Of a stretch of 64,000 bases of DNA, positions 11,266 through 23,050 are shown piece after piece. The position numbers were made by a program, and so were the translations under genes. Source of the stretch: Aphrophora alni (taxonomy: Eukaryota > Arthropoda > Insecta > Hemiptera > Aphrophoridae). The notes under the pieces are model-generated. The model saw only the letters and a program-made list of their open reading frames with translations, made no database searches and had not been told where the DNA came from. Numbering within the stretch: position 1 is the stretch's first letter; the number at the start of each line of letters is the position of its first letter. Location: assembly GCA_963513935.1 (NCBI GenBank), contig OY740774.1, positions 87,748,385 through 87,812,384 of the forward strand. Reading direction: 5' to 3'.

Positions 11266-12055
11266 AATTTTTCGGTCAGAGAAGAAAATTTTATACATTT
11301 TCAGAAAACGAGTTAAAACTTTTCGTCAGAGAAGAAACTTGAACAATACTTTCAGTCAGAAAAGACGATTCATTGTAAAGCGTGTTGGTGGTGCTTACAT
11401 TTGAAGGGGCATATTATTTATACGAGTATGTTTAATTGTGTCCACTTAGAAAACTTTTGATCAACGAATACACAAATGATAAAACCTAACCTAACCTAAA
11501 TGTCAACTAAACGTTAAATCAATTGTGTTTACATTAATTTTCCAACAGTTGTCTAAACAGAAAACATGGGATAATGGTAATTAAAAATACGTTTTGCATT
11601 GAATTACAATTAAATAACATGCGCATTCATTGTCCCATGCCGGTTTTACGCAGAACTGTTCTTTCGGTCAGAGAAGAAAGTCGTAACGAATTTTCGCTCA
11701 GAGAAGCAAGCAGTGACAAATTTTCGTTTAGATAAGGATTCCGTCACAGAATATTCGGTTGAAAAAGACGATTTAAAAAATGAAACAGTCGTTTCGGTCA
11801 GAGAAGAAAGCTATGACGTATTTTCGGTCAGAGAAGACTTCAGTCGCAGAAGATTCGGTTGAACAATACGATGTCAAAAATTAAAACAGCTGTTGCGGTC
11901 AAAGAAGACGAACATGTACATGTCTTTCGGTCAGAGAAGACGTAGAAATCTGTAAAAGAAGATTTGGTAGAAGAATTTTTTTTTAGACAGCTGTTTCAGT
12001 CAGAGTAGAATTCGGTCACAAAAGTTTTGGTCAGAGAAGATACGGTCACAGAAGA
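11266..12055 (+). repeat. Degenerate array of TTTCGGTCAGAGAAGA
   Basis: About 14 copies of a core TTTCGGTCAGAGAAGA recur at irregular 28-70 bp spacing, with an interruption at about 11380-11640 that contains a CCTAACCTAACCTAA run. Two copies in reverse (TTCTCTGACCGAA) stand at the left edge, 11222-11250. Between cores are words such as CGTAACGAA and GACGATTTAAAAA. No gene is seen. Confidence 0.75.
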
Positions 12056-12069
12056 CCACCCCACTTACT

Positions 12070-12340
12070 GGACATTCCCATGTATTAAAAGTATAACTGA
12101 AGTATAAAATAACAAATTAATATTTAGCCCCGTCGTACAGTACTATGAGACAGTGACCTTAATCATCAATAATCTATGTGTAAGTCACTCTATAATCAAT
12201 TGTTGCGCTCACAACGAGGACTCCCTTCCGATATCCTAAATAACACAAACCGCTCTTAGTAAGCAATAGCATTATACGCTTTAACTGTTGGATTGCTTCT
12301 CAATTTAATCTTTACAAAAATTACCTTTGTACAAAATATT
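12070..12340 (-). repeat. Family A repeat, diverged minus copy
   Basis: Carries the ACAGTACTATGA, CACTCTATAATCAAT, AGCAATAGCATT and TTGCTTCTCAATTTAAT landmarks in the minus order. The middle part is altered. Confidence 0.5.
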
Positions 12341-12494
12341 TATTTATTCATTTTAAATGTAGAATAATCCTAAGGTGAATACAAGGAAGAATTAATACCG
12401 ATGTACACTTTTTGAGCGTACTATTTATTGTAAGGTGGGCTAGCGTACTTTTAAATGGAAAGCATTAAATCACTATAAGTTACCACTTTTCCAT

Positions 12495-12496
<2 letters not shown>

Positions 12497-12566
<70 letters not shown>
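12497..12566. repeat. (TA)n microsatellite
   Basis: An uninterrupted alternating TA tract of about 70 bp. Confidence 0.97.
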
Positions 12567-12568
<2 letters not shown>

Positions 12569-13335
12569 AAGAACTTTCTTTCAAATTTCCAACAGTCGAT
12601 ATTTTCGTTTGTCTCAACGGAATTACATTTTATCTTCGCCACGAACTCATCAAGATCCTTAAAATGATGTTTCACTCAACCACCTTAGTAATTTACGTTA
12701 ACCCCACACATACACTCTCCAGATGTGCATAAAACATATTAGGTGGAAGATTAGTTTTGTGTAAATAATTTACAACAAAATAAATTTATAATAGCTTGTA
12801 TTCTAATCCTAAATTTGATATAATGAAAGGTAATGAAATAATCCAAAACAGGAAAAGTCATATTTCAGATCTTACTGCGCCACTGGTATTGATTTGCTTT
12901 GCCCTCCGAATAATTTCATTTGTGACTAGTTTGAATTAATAAAAGCCGTTTATTTTGCCTATGTCTGTTCTCGGCTAAGATATGGAGTAGGGTTTATTAC
13001 TCTGTAATAAAGTAGTTTAACACACTTCCAGAAAATATTAAAAACAAAGATTCTTTTGCGAGTTTCAAGAGTTCACTCTAATGTGTTACTTCGTTGGAAG
13101 AATTACCGTTGCGCTTCCTGAAGCATCTAAACTGGTTGGGTGTTATTTAAGCATTTCTTTTTAATCATGTAAAAATGGAGAGGTGATGAAGTAAATAAAT
13201 AAAGAACTATTAGATAGGCGAGTCTTCACCCACATTCAGGTTCCAAAAATATACTCGAAATATAAGCGAATAAAACTAGAGACACGGATTCCTGAAGAGT
13301 TCACCTATAGTTCACTATAGTGAGTACAAACCTAA

Positions 13336-14135
13336 CTCTTTATTTAGAGGAACAAACCTAACCTAACCTAACCCAAATATACCCATATAATAAATAAATG
13401 TAAGTGAATCCATTCATTTGAGCTGTAAAGTACTGCACTGATTATATAGGAACAAACCTAACCTAACCTAAATATACCCATATAATAAATTTAATGTAAG
13501 TGGATCCTTCATTTGAGCTGTAAAGCAGTGAACTGATTTTAGACAACATAATTTAACCAACCTACCCTATATTATAGACGACCTAACCTATCATAACCCA
13601 AATATTCTCATATAATAAATTAAATGTAAGTGGATCCATTCATGTGAGCTGTAAAGCACTGCACTAATCATAGAGGAACAAACCTAACCTAACCCAAATA
13701 TACCCATATAATAAATTTAATGTAAGTGGATCCTTCATTTGAGCTGTAAAGATTATAGACGACCTAACCTAACCTAACCTATCCCAAATATTCTCATATA
13801 ATAAATTAAATGTAAAAGGATCCATTCATTTGAGCTGTAAAGCACAGCACTAATCATAGAGAAACAAACCTAACCTAACCCAAATATACCCATATAATAA
13901 ATTTAATGTAAGTGGATCCTTCATTTGAGCTGTAAAGATTATAGACGACCTAACCTAACCTAACCTATCCCAAATATTCTCATATAATAAATTAAATGTA
14001 AAAGGATCCATTCATTTGAGCTGTAAAGCACTGCACTGATCATAGAGGAACAAACCTAACCTAACCCATATATACCCATATAATAAATAAAAATGGATCC
14101 ACTCATTTAAAGTGTAAAGCACTGCACTGATTATA
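13336..14135 (+). repeat. Tandem array of ~85-115-bp units with CCTAA runs
   Basis: Eight units each combine AACAAACCTAACCTAACC or GACGACCTAACCTAAC, a CCCATATAATAAAT word, TGTAAGTGGATCC.TTCATT and TGAGCTGTAAAG. The short CCTAA runs (two to four units) are identical to the common insect telomere repeat read on the other strand. Two unit types (with AACAAACC or GACGACC) partly alternate. Confidence 0.85.
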
Positions 14136-15189
14136 AATGAACATCGTTTTTACAATCTACATCTTGAATTTCAGTTGTTTGGTCAACCACATAATTTCCT
14201 GTATACTACGCAAAAACAATAATATAACAAACATTATTCCTACATCAACACCTTCCTCGAATTAAATAATGGCAAGTTTATACATGCAAAAGGACGGACA
14301 GACACAAACATAGTAAGTTTAAAAGCAAGGAACACAAAGATGAACAAACACGTCAAACCACAAACACACAGAGTGATGTGTCAAACACATCAGAGAAGAA
14401 TGCTTATATCCCTCGAGGCTTTACAAACTATGTCACATTAGCCTTTCAACATATTTATGTAAAACTACGACAAAGGACAAAATATGTTGCCTTCAGAATA
14501 TATAAAATTTATTTTCTCGCAAATAAATAGAGAAGGTTTTATGACGGGGCAAAAAACTCGTTGAGTTTTTCATGGTAATCCCATAACTTGAGGTTAAGAT
14601 GTCTATAATTCGTCATACAACAAAAAACATATGAACAGATTTTGATTAAATTATTTATTTTTTAATAATTAAATATATCGGAGTATCCCAACCAAGACCA
14701 AAACACATAATTTTGATATCTTTGAAATGGGCTTTAAGTTTTTAAGGGTCAAAATGTTTTCAGATGTAACACCTTCAGGACAAAAACAAAATTATTGAAT
14801 TCGGATGTTACACGTCAAAACCAAAACAAAGCTGTTATGAAAGCCCTAATTTCTCAAAATCTGATCAACAGATTTTAGTTCCTTTTTTATGAATAGTTAA
14901 AATTCGTATATCTATAAAATACAATGCAAGTACTGTAGTGGTGTAAATTTCTGTAAACAATAAATTTAGAAGCAATGCAACAGTTTCATTATTTATCATA
15001 ATAAAACAAAAACAGGGTACGGAATTTTTTATCAAAGATCTAATTTGTCAAAACAGATTTAACCAAATGAATGAAAACGCAATTTTCCACAAAAAAAATC
15101 GCTTTATTTTTCCAACATAATACAGATTTAGGTTAATTTATGACTATTTCGTACAACACGAAAATGTACCTTGAAAATCTTCATTAAAT
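14136..15189. other. Unannotated AT-rich sequence
   Basis: Nothing recognised beyond simple A- and T-runs. Confidence 0.5.
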
Positions 15190-15420
15190 GAGAAGCAATG
15201 CAACCGTTAAAGACCATTCATTCATGTTTTTAATAACAGCGCCTAGTGTTGTCGTGTAGGACATCGAAAGGCGTCCTCACTGACAAACTACCGCAAATAC
15301 CTAGTTGTGACCGCAACGATTTATTGTAGATTTAATATTGCATACTATATTGAGGATGTGGTTTTCCGTTCTCTTAGCACAGTACAGAATGGCAAGCGCG
15401 CAGAGATTATTTGGATTGCA
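15190..15420 (+). repeat. Family A repeat
   Basis: Carries GAGAAGCAATGCAACCGTTA, GTGTAGGACATCGAAAGGCG, ATTGAGGATGTGGTTTTCCG and the CAGTACAGAATGG box. The 3' tail section is missing. Confidence 0.65.
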
Positions 15421-15941
15421 CAGTAATAATAATAGTTTATTCCATCTTTAATGTACAATATATTAGACATAACAGTCTATATCGGTATATCTAGTCATCT
15501 ATTCCAGTAGCGATGCCTAGCACAGCTTGTATATTTGTTGAACTTGTAATGTAAGTAAAAATACAGTTTTTTATAAATATTATGTATGTGAATTATCTGC
15601 TCGCTGCAGTGCGTGCAGTGTAATACATTTTTACATATTTATACCCATAAAAATATGTAGACCCATATACAACAAACGTACAAAATGAATAATAATCAGA
15701 ATAGTAAGTAACAGAGAAACTTATACTGTTAGGAATTAGGATGGTTTTAGTTAGGAATATAGTCCATGTTCTTTTTAAGAAGCTAGAATGAAATCAATTA
15801 TTGTGACAGACCTGGAAAATGATGAAATTGCTACCTTGCTAGCAAGGGGACATCATTGATGCTACAATGATAAATAATCCCTTGAGTGGGAAGAAAGTTG
15901 GTCAGTGGGTCAAGATTGATCAAGGGAAGGTGCTGCAGGAA

Positions 15942-16940
15942 TTCTTGAAGATAGCCAGACGGACTTGGCGAGTAAGAGCTTCTTGGGAAAATAATTCTTG
16001 AAGATAGCCAGACGGACTTAGCGGGTAAGAGCTTCTTGGGAAAATAATTCTTGAAGATAGCCAGACGGACTTAGCGGGTAAGAGCTTCTTGGGAAAATAA
16101 TTCTTGAAGAGAGCCAGACGGACTTGGCGAGTAAGAGCTTCCTGGGAAAATAATTCTTGAAGATAGCCAGACGGACTTAGCGGGTAAGAGCTTCTTGGGA
16201 AAATAATTCTTGAAGAGAGCCAGACGGACTTGGCGAGTAAGAGCTTCCTGGGAAAATAATTCTTGAAGATAGCCAGACGGACTTAGCGGGTAAGAGCTTC
16301 TTGGGAAAATAATTCTTGAAGATAGCCAGACGGACTTAGCGGGTAAGAGCTTCTTGGGAAAATAATTCTTGAAGAGAGCCAGACGGACTTAGCGGGTAAG
16401 AGCTTCTTGGGAAAATATTTCTTGAAGATAGACAGACGGACTTGGCGAGTAAGAGCTTCCTGGGAAAATAATTCTTGAAGATAAGCCAGACGGACTTAGC
16501 GAGTAAGAGCTTCCTGGGAAAATAATTCTTGAAGAGAGCCAGACGGGCGATTAAGAGCTTCCTGGGAAAATAATTCTTGAAGATAGCCAGACGGACTTGG
16601 CGAGTAAGAGCTTCCTGGGAAAATAATTCTTGAAGAGAGCCAGACGGACTTGGCGAGTAAGAGCTTCCTGGGAAAATAATTCTTGAAGATAGCCAGACGG
16701 ACTTAGCGGGTAAGAGCTTCTTGGGAAAATAATTCTTGAAGAGAGCCAGACGGACTTGGCGAGTAAGAGCTTCCTGGGAAAATAATTCTTGAAGAGAGCC
16801 AGACGGACTTGGCGAGTAAGAGCTTCCTGGGAAAATAATTCTTGAAGATAGCCAGACGGACTTAGCGGGTAAGAGCTTCTTGGGAATATAATTCTTGAAG
16901 AGAGCCAGACGGACTTGGCGAGTAAGAGCTTCCTGGGAGT
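15942..16940 (+). repeat. 53-bp minisatellite, 19 copies
   Basis: Each unit reads TTCTTGAAGATAGCCAGACG followed by GACTTAGCGGGTAAGAGCTT and CTTGGGAAAATAA. I count 19 copies. Two variants differ at linked sites (GATAGCC..TTAGCGGG..CTTGGG versus GAGAGCC..TTGGCGAG..CCTGGG) and often alternate, giving a 106-bp higher-order period. All reading frames on the minus strand are nearly free of stops, which produces long artefactual frames at 16336-16989. Confidence 0.92.
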
Positions 16941-17279
16941 ATTGAGACTTCCGACGAGCATCCATAAGATTAGCAAGCAGGGTGAGCAAACTAACTTCGT
17001 GTAAAAATCTTGTAATTATTACAGAGGCCAGGCATTATAAAATATAACTTAGAATCAGATCTGTGAATCACAACAATGAAGTCATTCTGGATTAATATTA
17101 ATAATAAGGATATTTTAGTATTGTAATACTAGAGAAGAGATAGTCATTCTTATTAATAAAGGTTAATTGAGTACTGAACCATTCGATTATATTGGAAATT
17201 AAGAACCCAGGTAGTTTAAAGGAACCAATCATAACAATACTTAACAAAAACTAATACATATATATATTGAACAATTGTA

Positions 17280-17480
17280 TCACAACTCACATACATCACC
17301 AATCAAAAACACTATTAAACATAGACTGAAACTAACTACTTCAGTAAAGTCTTTTAAATGTTCGATATTGAGGAACCAAGTTTTAAGTTTGTTTTGGAAT
17401 TGTTTCACTGTAATACACTGTTTTATGTGGTCTGGAAGGAGATTAAAATATTTTGGTCCTAAAAATATGAAACAATTTTT
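17280..17480 (-). pseudogene. LINE ORF2 C-terminal tail (CR1/jockey type)
   Basis: On the minus strand the frame reads LGPKYFNLLPDHIKQ, then FQNKLKTWFLNIEHLKDF, and stops with TGA at 17280-17282. G.K.FN.LP..IK followed by F...LK.WL is the last conserved block of many non-LTR reverse transcriptase proteins. Upstream of it (to about 17580) the frame is degraded. Downstream of the stop lies an AT-rich stretch with a short TATATA run. The fragment cannot encode an active enzyme. Confidence 0.6.
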
Positions 17481-17889
17481 AAATATAATTAATTTTACTC
17501 AATCCATGAACAGCAGCTTTGTTCCGAAAAAGTTTATCAGTTCGTTTGTTCCCGATACATACAACATTTTAAGCACCTTATAAAAATAGAAATATTTTAA
17601 AGGAAGAACCTAATTATTTTTAAAGTGATTTGGGGTTATTCCTATCGGTTTGTTTATTGATTTCTTAACTCCTCCTCAAACTTCTAAAGCAATACATTAA
17701 CCTCAAATGAATTGTGCGAATTAGATCCTTGCTAACAATATTCTTATAATCAGGTTGCTAATTGTTATTAAATGAATAGTAGTTAATCACCAATATTTAA
17801 ATGTAATAATTACTCCTGCCGATAATGTATCTTTCAACTGTATCCTACATCCTACAGGATTTAAAATCTACAAGTCGCCATTGCTGGCA

Positions 17890-18430
17890 TAACTACGAGG
17901 CAGAAAGTTTATATATTTAATACACTGTTGTAAATTCTGGCGTAGAGTGTACGAGTGAAGATAACATACATTGAGTTTATGGGTTACAATTGTAAATAAA
18001 ACAGCTACAGTTATCAACACGTAGAAGCTACGATGGTTTCATTCATTTCATTTGTCGGCTTTTTAAAGATTTCTTGCATTTTACGACGTCTGTTCTTGAA
18101 GATGTGATAGGCGAAGGTTTTATGAAAGCAACAAGAAACGTTGTGCAGCTTTTAAATATAAAAGTTGAGAAAATAAATGATGAAATCTAAATTTGCATTT
18201 AAATAACCGACAGTTGCAAACAATTATTAAGTTGTTTTGATAAAAATTGTACGACAGAGAAATTGTGAGGAAATAAAATATTTTGATGTATATCTTCTAT
18301 AGAATAACCCGTAATATTGTTATTTTTTTTTAATGTTGAGATGCGTTTCAACGACAATGTCGCCATCCTCAGCGATATTTTAGCTATAAAAATCAAATTA
18401 TGATACCTAACAAATGCAGTGGTAGTTTTT
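17890..18430 (+). repeat. Large dispersed element, copy 1
   Basis: This stretch, plus the array that follows it, matches the reverse complement of 28490-30010. Shared landmarks are GAGGCAGAAAGTTTATATAT, TCTGGCGTAGAGTGTACGAG, TCAACACGTAGAAGCTACGA, ATTTTACGACGTC and a GAAAC-hairpin motif on the minus strand (18343-18372). Family A sequence precedes it. No coding frame is conserved. Confidence 0.7.
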
Positions 18431-18975
18431 ATGAGTGAGCTAAGCCTAACTTCTAGAACCTAGTAAGGAGTGGACGTGGCCCAAATTCTAGAACCTAATA
18501 GTAATAGGAGGGGTCTAAATTCTAGAATCTAAAAAAATGGGCGTGACTTATCTTCTTGAACGTAAGATGTATGGAGGTGGCCAAACTTATAGAACGTAAG
18601 AGGAGTGGTATGGCCTAACTTCTAGAATTTAGAGCCCTGGACGCAGCCTAACTTCGAGAATCTAAGAGAAGGGGCGTGGTCCAAATTTTAGAACGTCAGA
18701 ATTCTGAGCTTAATCTAAATTCTATTATCTAAGAAACGTGGTTGTAACCTAACTTCTATAACTTAAAAGAAGGGGCGTGGCCTAAAATCACTTAAGGAGG
18801 AGTGAGTGTGGCCTAACATCATCTAAGGGGAAGTGGGCGTGACCTAACATCACCTAAGGACGAGTGAGTGTGGCCTAAAATCACTTAAGAAGGAGTGAGT
18901 GTGGCCTAACATCATCTATGGAGGAGTGAGTGTGGCGTAATATCACCTAAGGAAGAGTGAGCGTGGCCGAACTTA
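18430..18975 (+). repeat. Degenerate GGCGTGGCCTAACTTCTAGAA array
   Basis: The first part (18430-18770) repeats GGGCGTGGCCTAACTTCTAG plus AATCTAAGAG at roughly 45-60 bp. The second (18770-18975) repeats GGAGTGAGTGTGGCCTAACA plus TCACCTAA at about 40 bp. It lies inside the large element whose inverted copy is at 28.5-30.0 kb. Confidence 0.8.
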
Positions 18976-19370
18976 ATATAAAAACTTAACATGCAGCAAG
19001 ACTACGTGACTTGATATTACTTGACTTTTTAAGATGGGGATTTCTTATATTGATATATGAGGATCTGCCGACCTCGTTCTTTGTATAACTATGAAGACTA
19101 TGTTAATCTGAACAACATATCTTATTATTAGCTAATGATGAGTCTTACAAAACTAAACATATTGGATGTTTCTAGCTTTATATCTTTCTTCAATATCTAG
19201 TTTGTAGTTTCAAAATGGCGGACAAAAAGAGATGTTTCCAATTGTATTCTGGAAAAAGAATAAACTATTTAATACATGATCTGTAGACTTTACCCTAAAT
19301 TCGGCAGTAATAGTAGATATATTCATAAAACAAATTGTGTTCAGCATTTTTCTGATTTTCGTTTTCGTGA

Positions 19371-19372
<2 letters not shown>

Positions 19373-19424
<52 letters not shown>
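19373..19424. repeat. (TA)n microsatellite
   Basis: About 50 bp of alternating TA. It produces an artefactual poly-(Tyr-Ile) open frame. Confidence 0.97.
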
Positions 19425-19427
<3 letters not shown>

Positions 19428-19429
19428 TT

Positions 19430-19660
19430 CGAAATATAAAATATCATCTCAACTTGAACAGAACTCTTGAAATAAGCGTATTACAAAACCTCAACAAAAG
19501 AGTTAGGGGTCAAGAGGACTTTGTGCAAAATAAATCTGCAATCGATATTAACATGTTTACTCGACTCTAAGACACAACTCTTGGTAAAGACTTAGGTCAA
19601 TTGGTTTTACCCAATACAGTTTGAAAAAGACAAAGCTATTCTTTTGGTTGGAAAAGATTT
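19430..19660 (+). repeat. Dispersed repeat with short open frame, copy 1
   Basis: Matches the reverse complement of 26215-26465. A plus frame reads YHLNLNRTLEISVLQNLNKR and ends INMFTRL with a stop at 19568. The other copy keeps many of the same codons but with stops. The product is unknown. Confidence 0.55.
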
Positions 19661-19779
19661 CAGAATGCTGTTAACAGATAATTGACTCAATGGGGACTCT
19701 CTACGTATCATGTAAATTATTATAATATTGTATAATCAAGTATTATACGTATTTAAAAAGACAATATAATGAGTATATG

Positions 19780-19855
19780 ACCAGTAAGTAATCACCAATA
19801 TTTAGATGTATTCTTTTATTCTATTAATTAATAATGTATTTTATCTGTATGATTT
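19780..19855 (+). repeat. Family A tail fragment
   Basis: Short piece with CCAGTAAGTAATCACCAATA and the TTTAGATGTATTC word. No head section is nearby. Confidence 0.45.
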
Positions 19856-20299
19856 TTCTTTAAATAAAACAAAACTACGGGAAGTTACTGTAAAATACTT
19901 CATTTAAAAAAAATTTAAGTTATCCGAAGGTTATCTTTTCAAACGAGTGTTATAAAAAAGATGTTTAAAATGTGAAGTTTACGAAAAAAATATTAAGTGC
20001 ATTTAAAGTCCATACGATTCCCTACAATTAAGTTTTTTAATAGTTTTTATGCGATTAAAATTGACTCAACAACCATCGAAAATTCTAAATTTAGATAATT
20101 TTAATTCTCTTTATTTTGAATCCTTACTTTAAGGTAAGGAAACGATAACCAAAAAATAAAGGGAAAACATGTTTAATCATAAATAACAATATTATTTGGC
20201 CCAAATAACAATTAAACATTAATTCATCATTATTATTCAATACAAGTTTGTATTTTCTTGTTATTTTGTATGTGATAAATTGTTACTGTCTCATTTTAT

Positions 20300-20760
20300 T
20301 CAGATCCGGAAGTTATTGGGACCTACTTGAGCGTGATCGGTTTTGTCTTATCGTAGAAAACAGCTGACCGTAACTCAGTTCGCAGCTATGTTGAGCAGAC
20401 CACTCTGCAACCATGCATTCTGTCCGTACACGCAAAGCAGTCGTGGTGTGTTAGCGGTTGTCGTATTTATTTCCGTTTAGTACGTAATTAAATTTCATCA
20501 TGGCTGTGTAATTAAATGGGGGCACGGCGTTCGAGGCTTTACCGGAAGCCCAACCCCCAATTCGGACGTGATATTTCTTTATTCAATCTAGAGGAGTTGA
20601 GAATGGGCAACGACCAACTTCAGCTTTTTTCTTAATCCGTGATGGTGTGTGTGAGTGAATACAGTATTAGTAATTAGTTCTAATTCATTGATTATTCTCT
20701 GCAAAGCTGGATATCCTGTTGTGCTGAGGCAGACTTGCGATAAGTGATTTAGACATTGAA
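20300..20760. other. CpG-containing block, possible promoter or element end
   Basis: CG dinucleotides cluster here (CCGTACACGCAAAGCAGTCG, GGGGGCACGGCG, TTCGGACGTG), unlike the flanks. No coding frame, TATA box or splice site is convincing. It could be a 5' untranslated exon of the TMTC gene or the end of an unrecognised element. Confidence 0.25.
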
Positions 20761-21134
20761 AATGGCTTGGGCTTTCCAAAATGTAGACCATAGGCTAGGG
20801 TTAAATTGTAACGGTAAAGTTACAAATTGGGAACCAGGCGTTACAAAATCTAAATATAGAGTACACATTTTTTTCAAGAATCTGTATTATACAAACAAAT
20901 TGCGTATTTTTAACATTTATCTCCATTACAAATTTTTTAAATAATTTCACAGTGTATTTTCAAGGTTATTTTAATTTTCCCTCCGATAAATTCGTTAATC
21001 GTAAAAAAAATAATAACACATTTCTCAACCCCTACACTACCTCCGCTTGAAAAGCGACTCTTTAGAAATGTCTTGGACTCTTTTATTTCGAAATATTTTA
21101 AACCAACTTCGGATTTCGAACACTTATTATTCCC

Positions 21135-21205
21135 CCCCTTTTTTTTATTGCACTAAATAGCCTACATACTAAGCGTTTTAAAATCACGAGTCGCCATTGC
21201 ACTCA
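21135..21205 (+). repeat. Family A tail fragment
   Basis: Short piece ending in GTTTTAAAATCACGAGTCGC and CATTGCACTCAACGAAC. Confidence 0.45.
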
Positions 21206-21544
21206 ACGAACAAGACATTTAAATCGATGAATCTATAATCAAGTCCAATCAATGCAAGTTGACACTAATACAACACACAACCAATGTCAATGAAAATGCT
21301 AATGTTGCTCTGATAAAACCAAGCTTTGGATTACAATCAGGATTTCCTGAGCACTTCACTAGTTTAATTAGGTTACTGAATCTGTTGAAAGCAGGTTTCA
21401 GTTTTGTTTAAACCCTGATATAAAGAGAAATTCTATTTTTTTAAGAGGAAGATATATAAATAAATCAGTAACAATCAGTTTATCGGCTACTGTTGTTTTC
21501 TAATTTATAAATAAATACAAATTTAAACAGTATCGATACTTCTA

Positions 21545-21835
21545 TATAGGATGTGAGGGATCATCTTACACTACAAAGCAAATAGTATAAATTTCAGTAA
21601 GCATTAAATTGAGAAGCAATGCAACCGTTAAAAGTACCAATGTTTAGTAAGAACTTCTCGTGTTGCCGTGTAGGACATCAAAAAGCGTCCTCGTCCAATC
21701 ACTACAGCAAATCACTAATTCCCCAATGATTTATTATAGAGTGAGAAACAATATTGATGATGTAGTTTTCCGTTATTGCCACAGTGCAGCACAGAGCGGC
21801 AAGTGCGCCGTTAATATTTTTTCATCGTGTAAATA
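21545..21835 (+). repeat. Family A repeat, head section
   Basis: Starts with GGATGTGAGGGATCATC and keeps all landmarks through GATGTAGTTTTCCGTT and the CAGAGCGGCAAGTGCG box. Confidence 0.65.
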
Positions 21836-21892
21836 GTGTTTGTTAACAGGTAATGGGATATAGTTTTTTTTTTTGATACTTATGGTTTGTTT

Positions 21893-22904
21893 ATATTATT
21901 ATTTATGGTTTAATCGGACATTTGGCACAATTGTTTTTATAAAAATAATACATGACGTTTCATGATTATAAATCAACTTCCTTTATCAAGTGATAAACCA
22001 AGATTTTAAAATTTTCTTGTTTAACTACAAAAACCTTTCGGTCATCATCGCCTAATAAAAAAAAGGAAGAAAATAGCCTAAAATAAAGACACCCGAAGAC
22101 CTCAAATGCTCTAATAGCGTCAGGGTAAGAAAATAGCAATAGTAGTTGGCCAAGAGAGACCTGTCAGCAAAGTTGAAAGAAAGGGATCCAACCCGAGATT
22201 AAAGGGGAAAGATGTAGATCCAGCTAGTTTTCTCAAGGTTGCTAAGACCGTACTCACTAAAAACGGACATAAAGAGTAAAAGAAGAAAAAAGTGAAAAAC
22301 ACTAGCATAGCCTAGTAGTCTAGGATCATGTTGGAAACTATAACCTAAAAAAAAAACTAAAGCCTGGCATGAGAGTCAAAATTTTGACTAAATACAAACG
22401 TGATTAAAAAAATAAAATAAAATTGGACTACATAAAGAACGCAAACAATTAACTGTTAATGGGTGTGGTGCCAAGAGAATAGTGAACCATATCATAGAAG
22501 AAGGAATTAGAATAAGAAAGTTACAGCCCATGTTAAAACAGCGTGATACAAAATATCCTTAGTTTGGTTACTGGACAAAAGAAAGCGCTAGTAGCGTAAC
22601 TGGTGTTGAGATACAGTAACCCAACCTTTTTGTCCCGATGCCACTAGTGCTTTCTGTTGTCCAGTTACCAAACTAAGGATATTTTGTATCACGCTAGAGC
22701 CTATACCTGTGACTTTCTTATTATTATTCCTTCTTCTATGCCCTTATCGGGATTAACAACCTTTTACCCTCGCTTTCAAAAGTTTTGTGCGTGATCTAAT
22801 CATGTTCAAGGTTTATCACTTGACAAACGAAAGTTGATTTAAACTCTCGAAACGTCGTCCATTAATTTGGAAATGGGCAAATGTCCAATTAAAACATAAT
22901 AATG
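21893..22904. mobile_element. 1-kb foldback element interrupted by a family B copy
   Basis: Outer arms (21895-22015 and 22795-22904) pair around GGACATTTGGC and AAATCAACTTYC. The inner arms (22488-22600 and 22630-22742) pair almost perfectly around GTGATACAAAATATCCTTAG. The left arm is lengthened by a B repeat at 22015-22270. The outer arms each carry a GTTGATTTAAACTCTCGAAACGTC-like segment, which relates them to the 55.64-kb palindrome. Confidence 0.7.
22015..22270 (-). repeat. Family B repeat inside a foldback arm
   Basis: Full-length copy from CCTTTCGGTCATCATCGCCT to TTGCTAAGACCGTACTCAC. It breaks the left arm of the foldback element 21893-22904, so it inserted after that element formed. 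Confidence 0.7.
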
Positions 22905-23050
22905 ATAGTAAGTAATCACCAATATTTAGATGTACGTTATTATTATATATTATTAATTATTAATTTATTTTAATCGTGTCTATAATTTTTGTTTGAAGAA
23001 TAGCCTATATTCATTGTGTTTAAAAATCAACAATTCGTCATTGGACTCAA
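22905..23050 (+). repeat. Family A repeat, tail section
   Basis: Carries TAAGTAATCACCAATATTTA and the TTTAAAAATCAACAA stretch. It begins where the 1-kb foldback element 21893-22904 ends. The head section of the same family (21545-21835) lies on its other side, which suggests the foldback inserted into a family A copy. Confidence 0.6.

Noticed and set aside
16336..16989. 217- and 141-codon minus-strand frames
   Set aside because: They are read-through of the 53-bp minisatellite. The same peptide recurs in all frames and there is no initiation, splice or domain evidence.
19337..19430. Poly-(Tyr-Ile) N-terminus of an open frame
   Set aside because: Translation of the (TA)n microsatellite.
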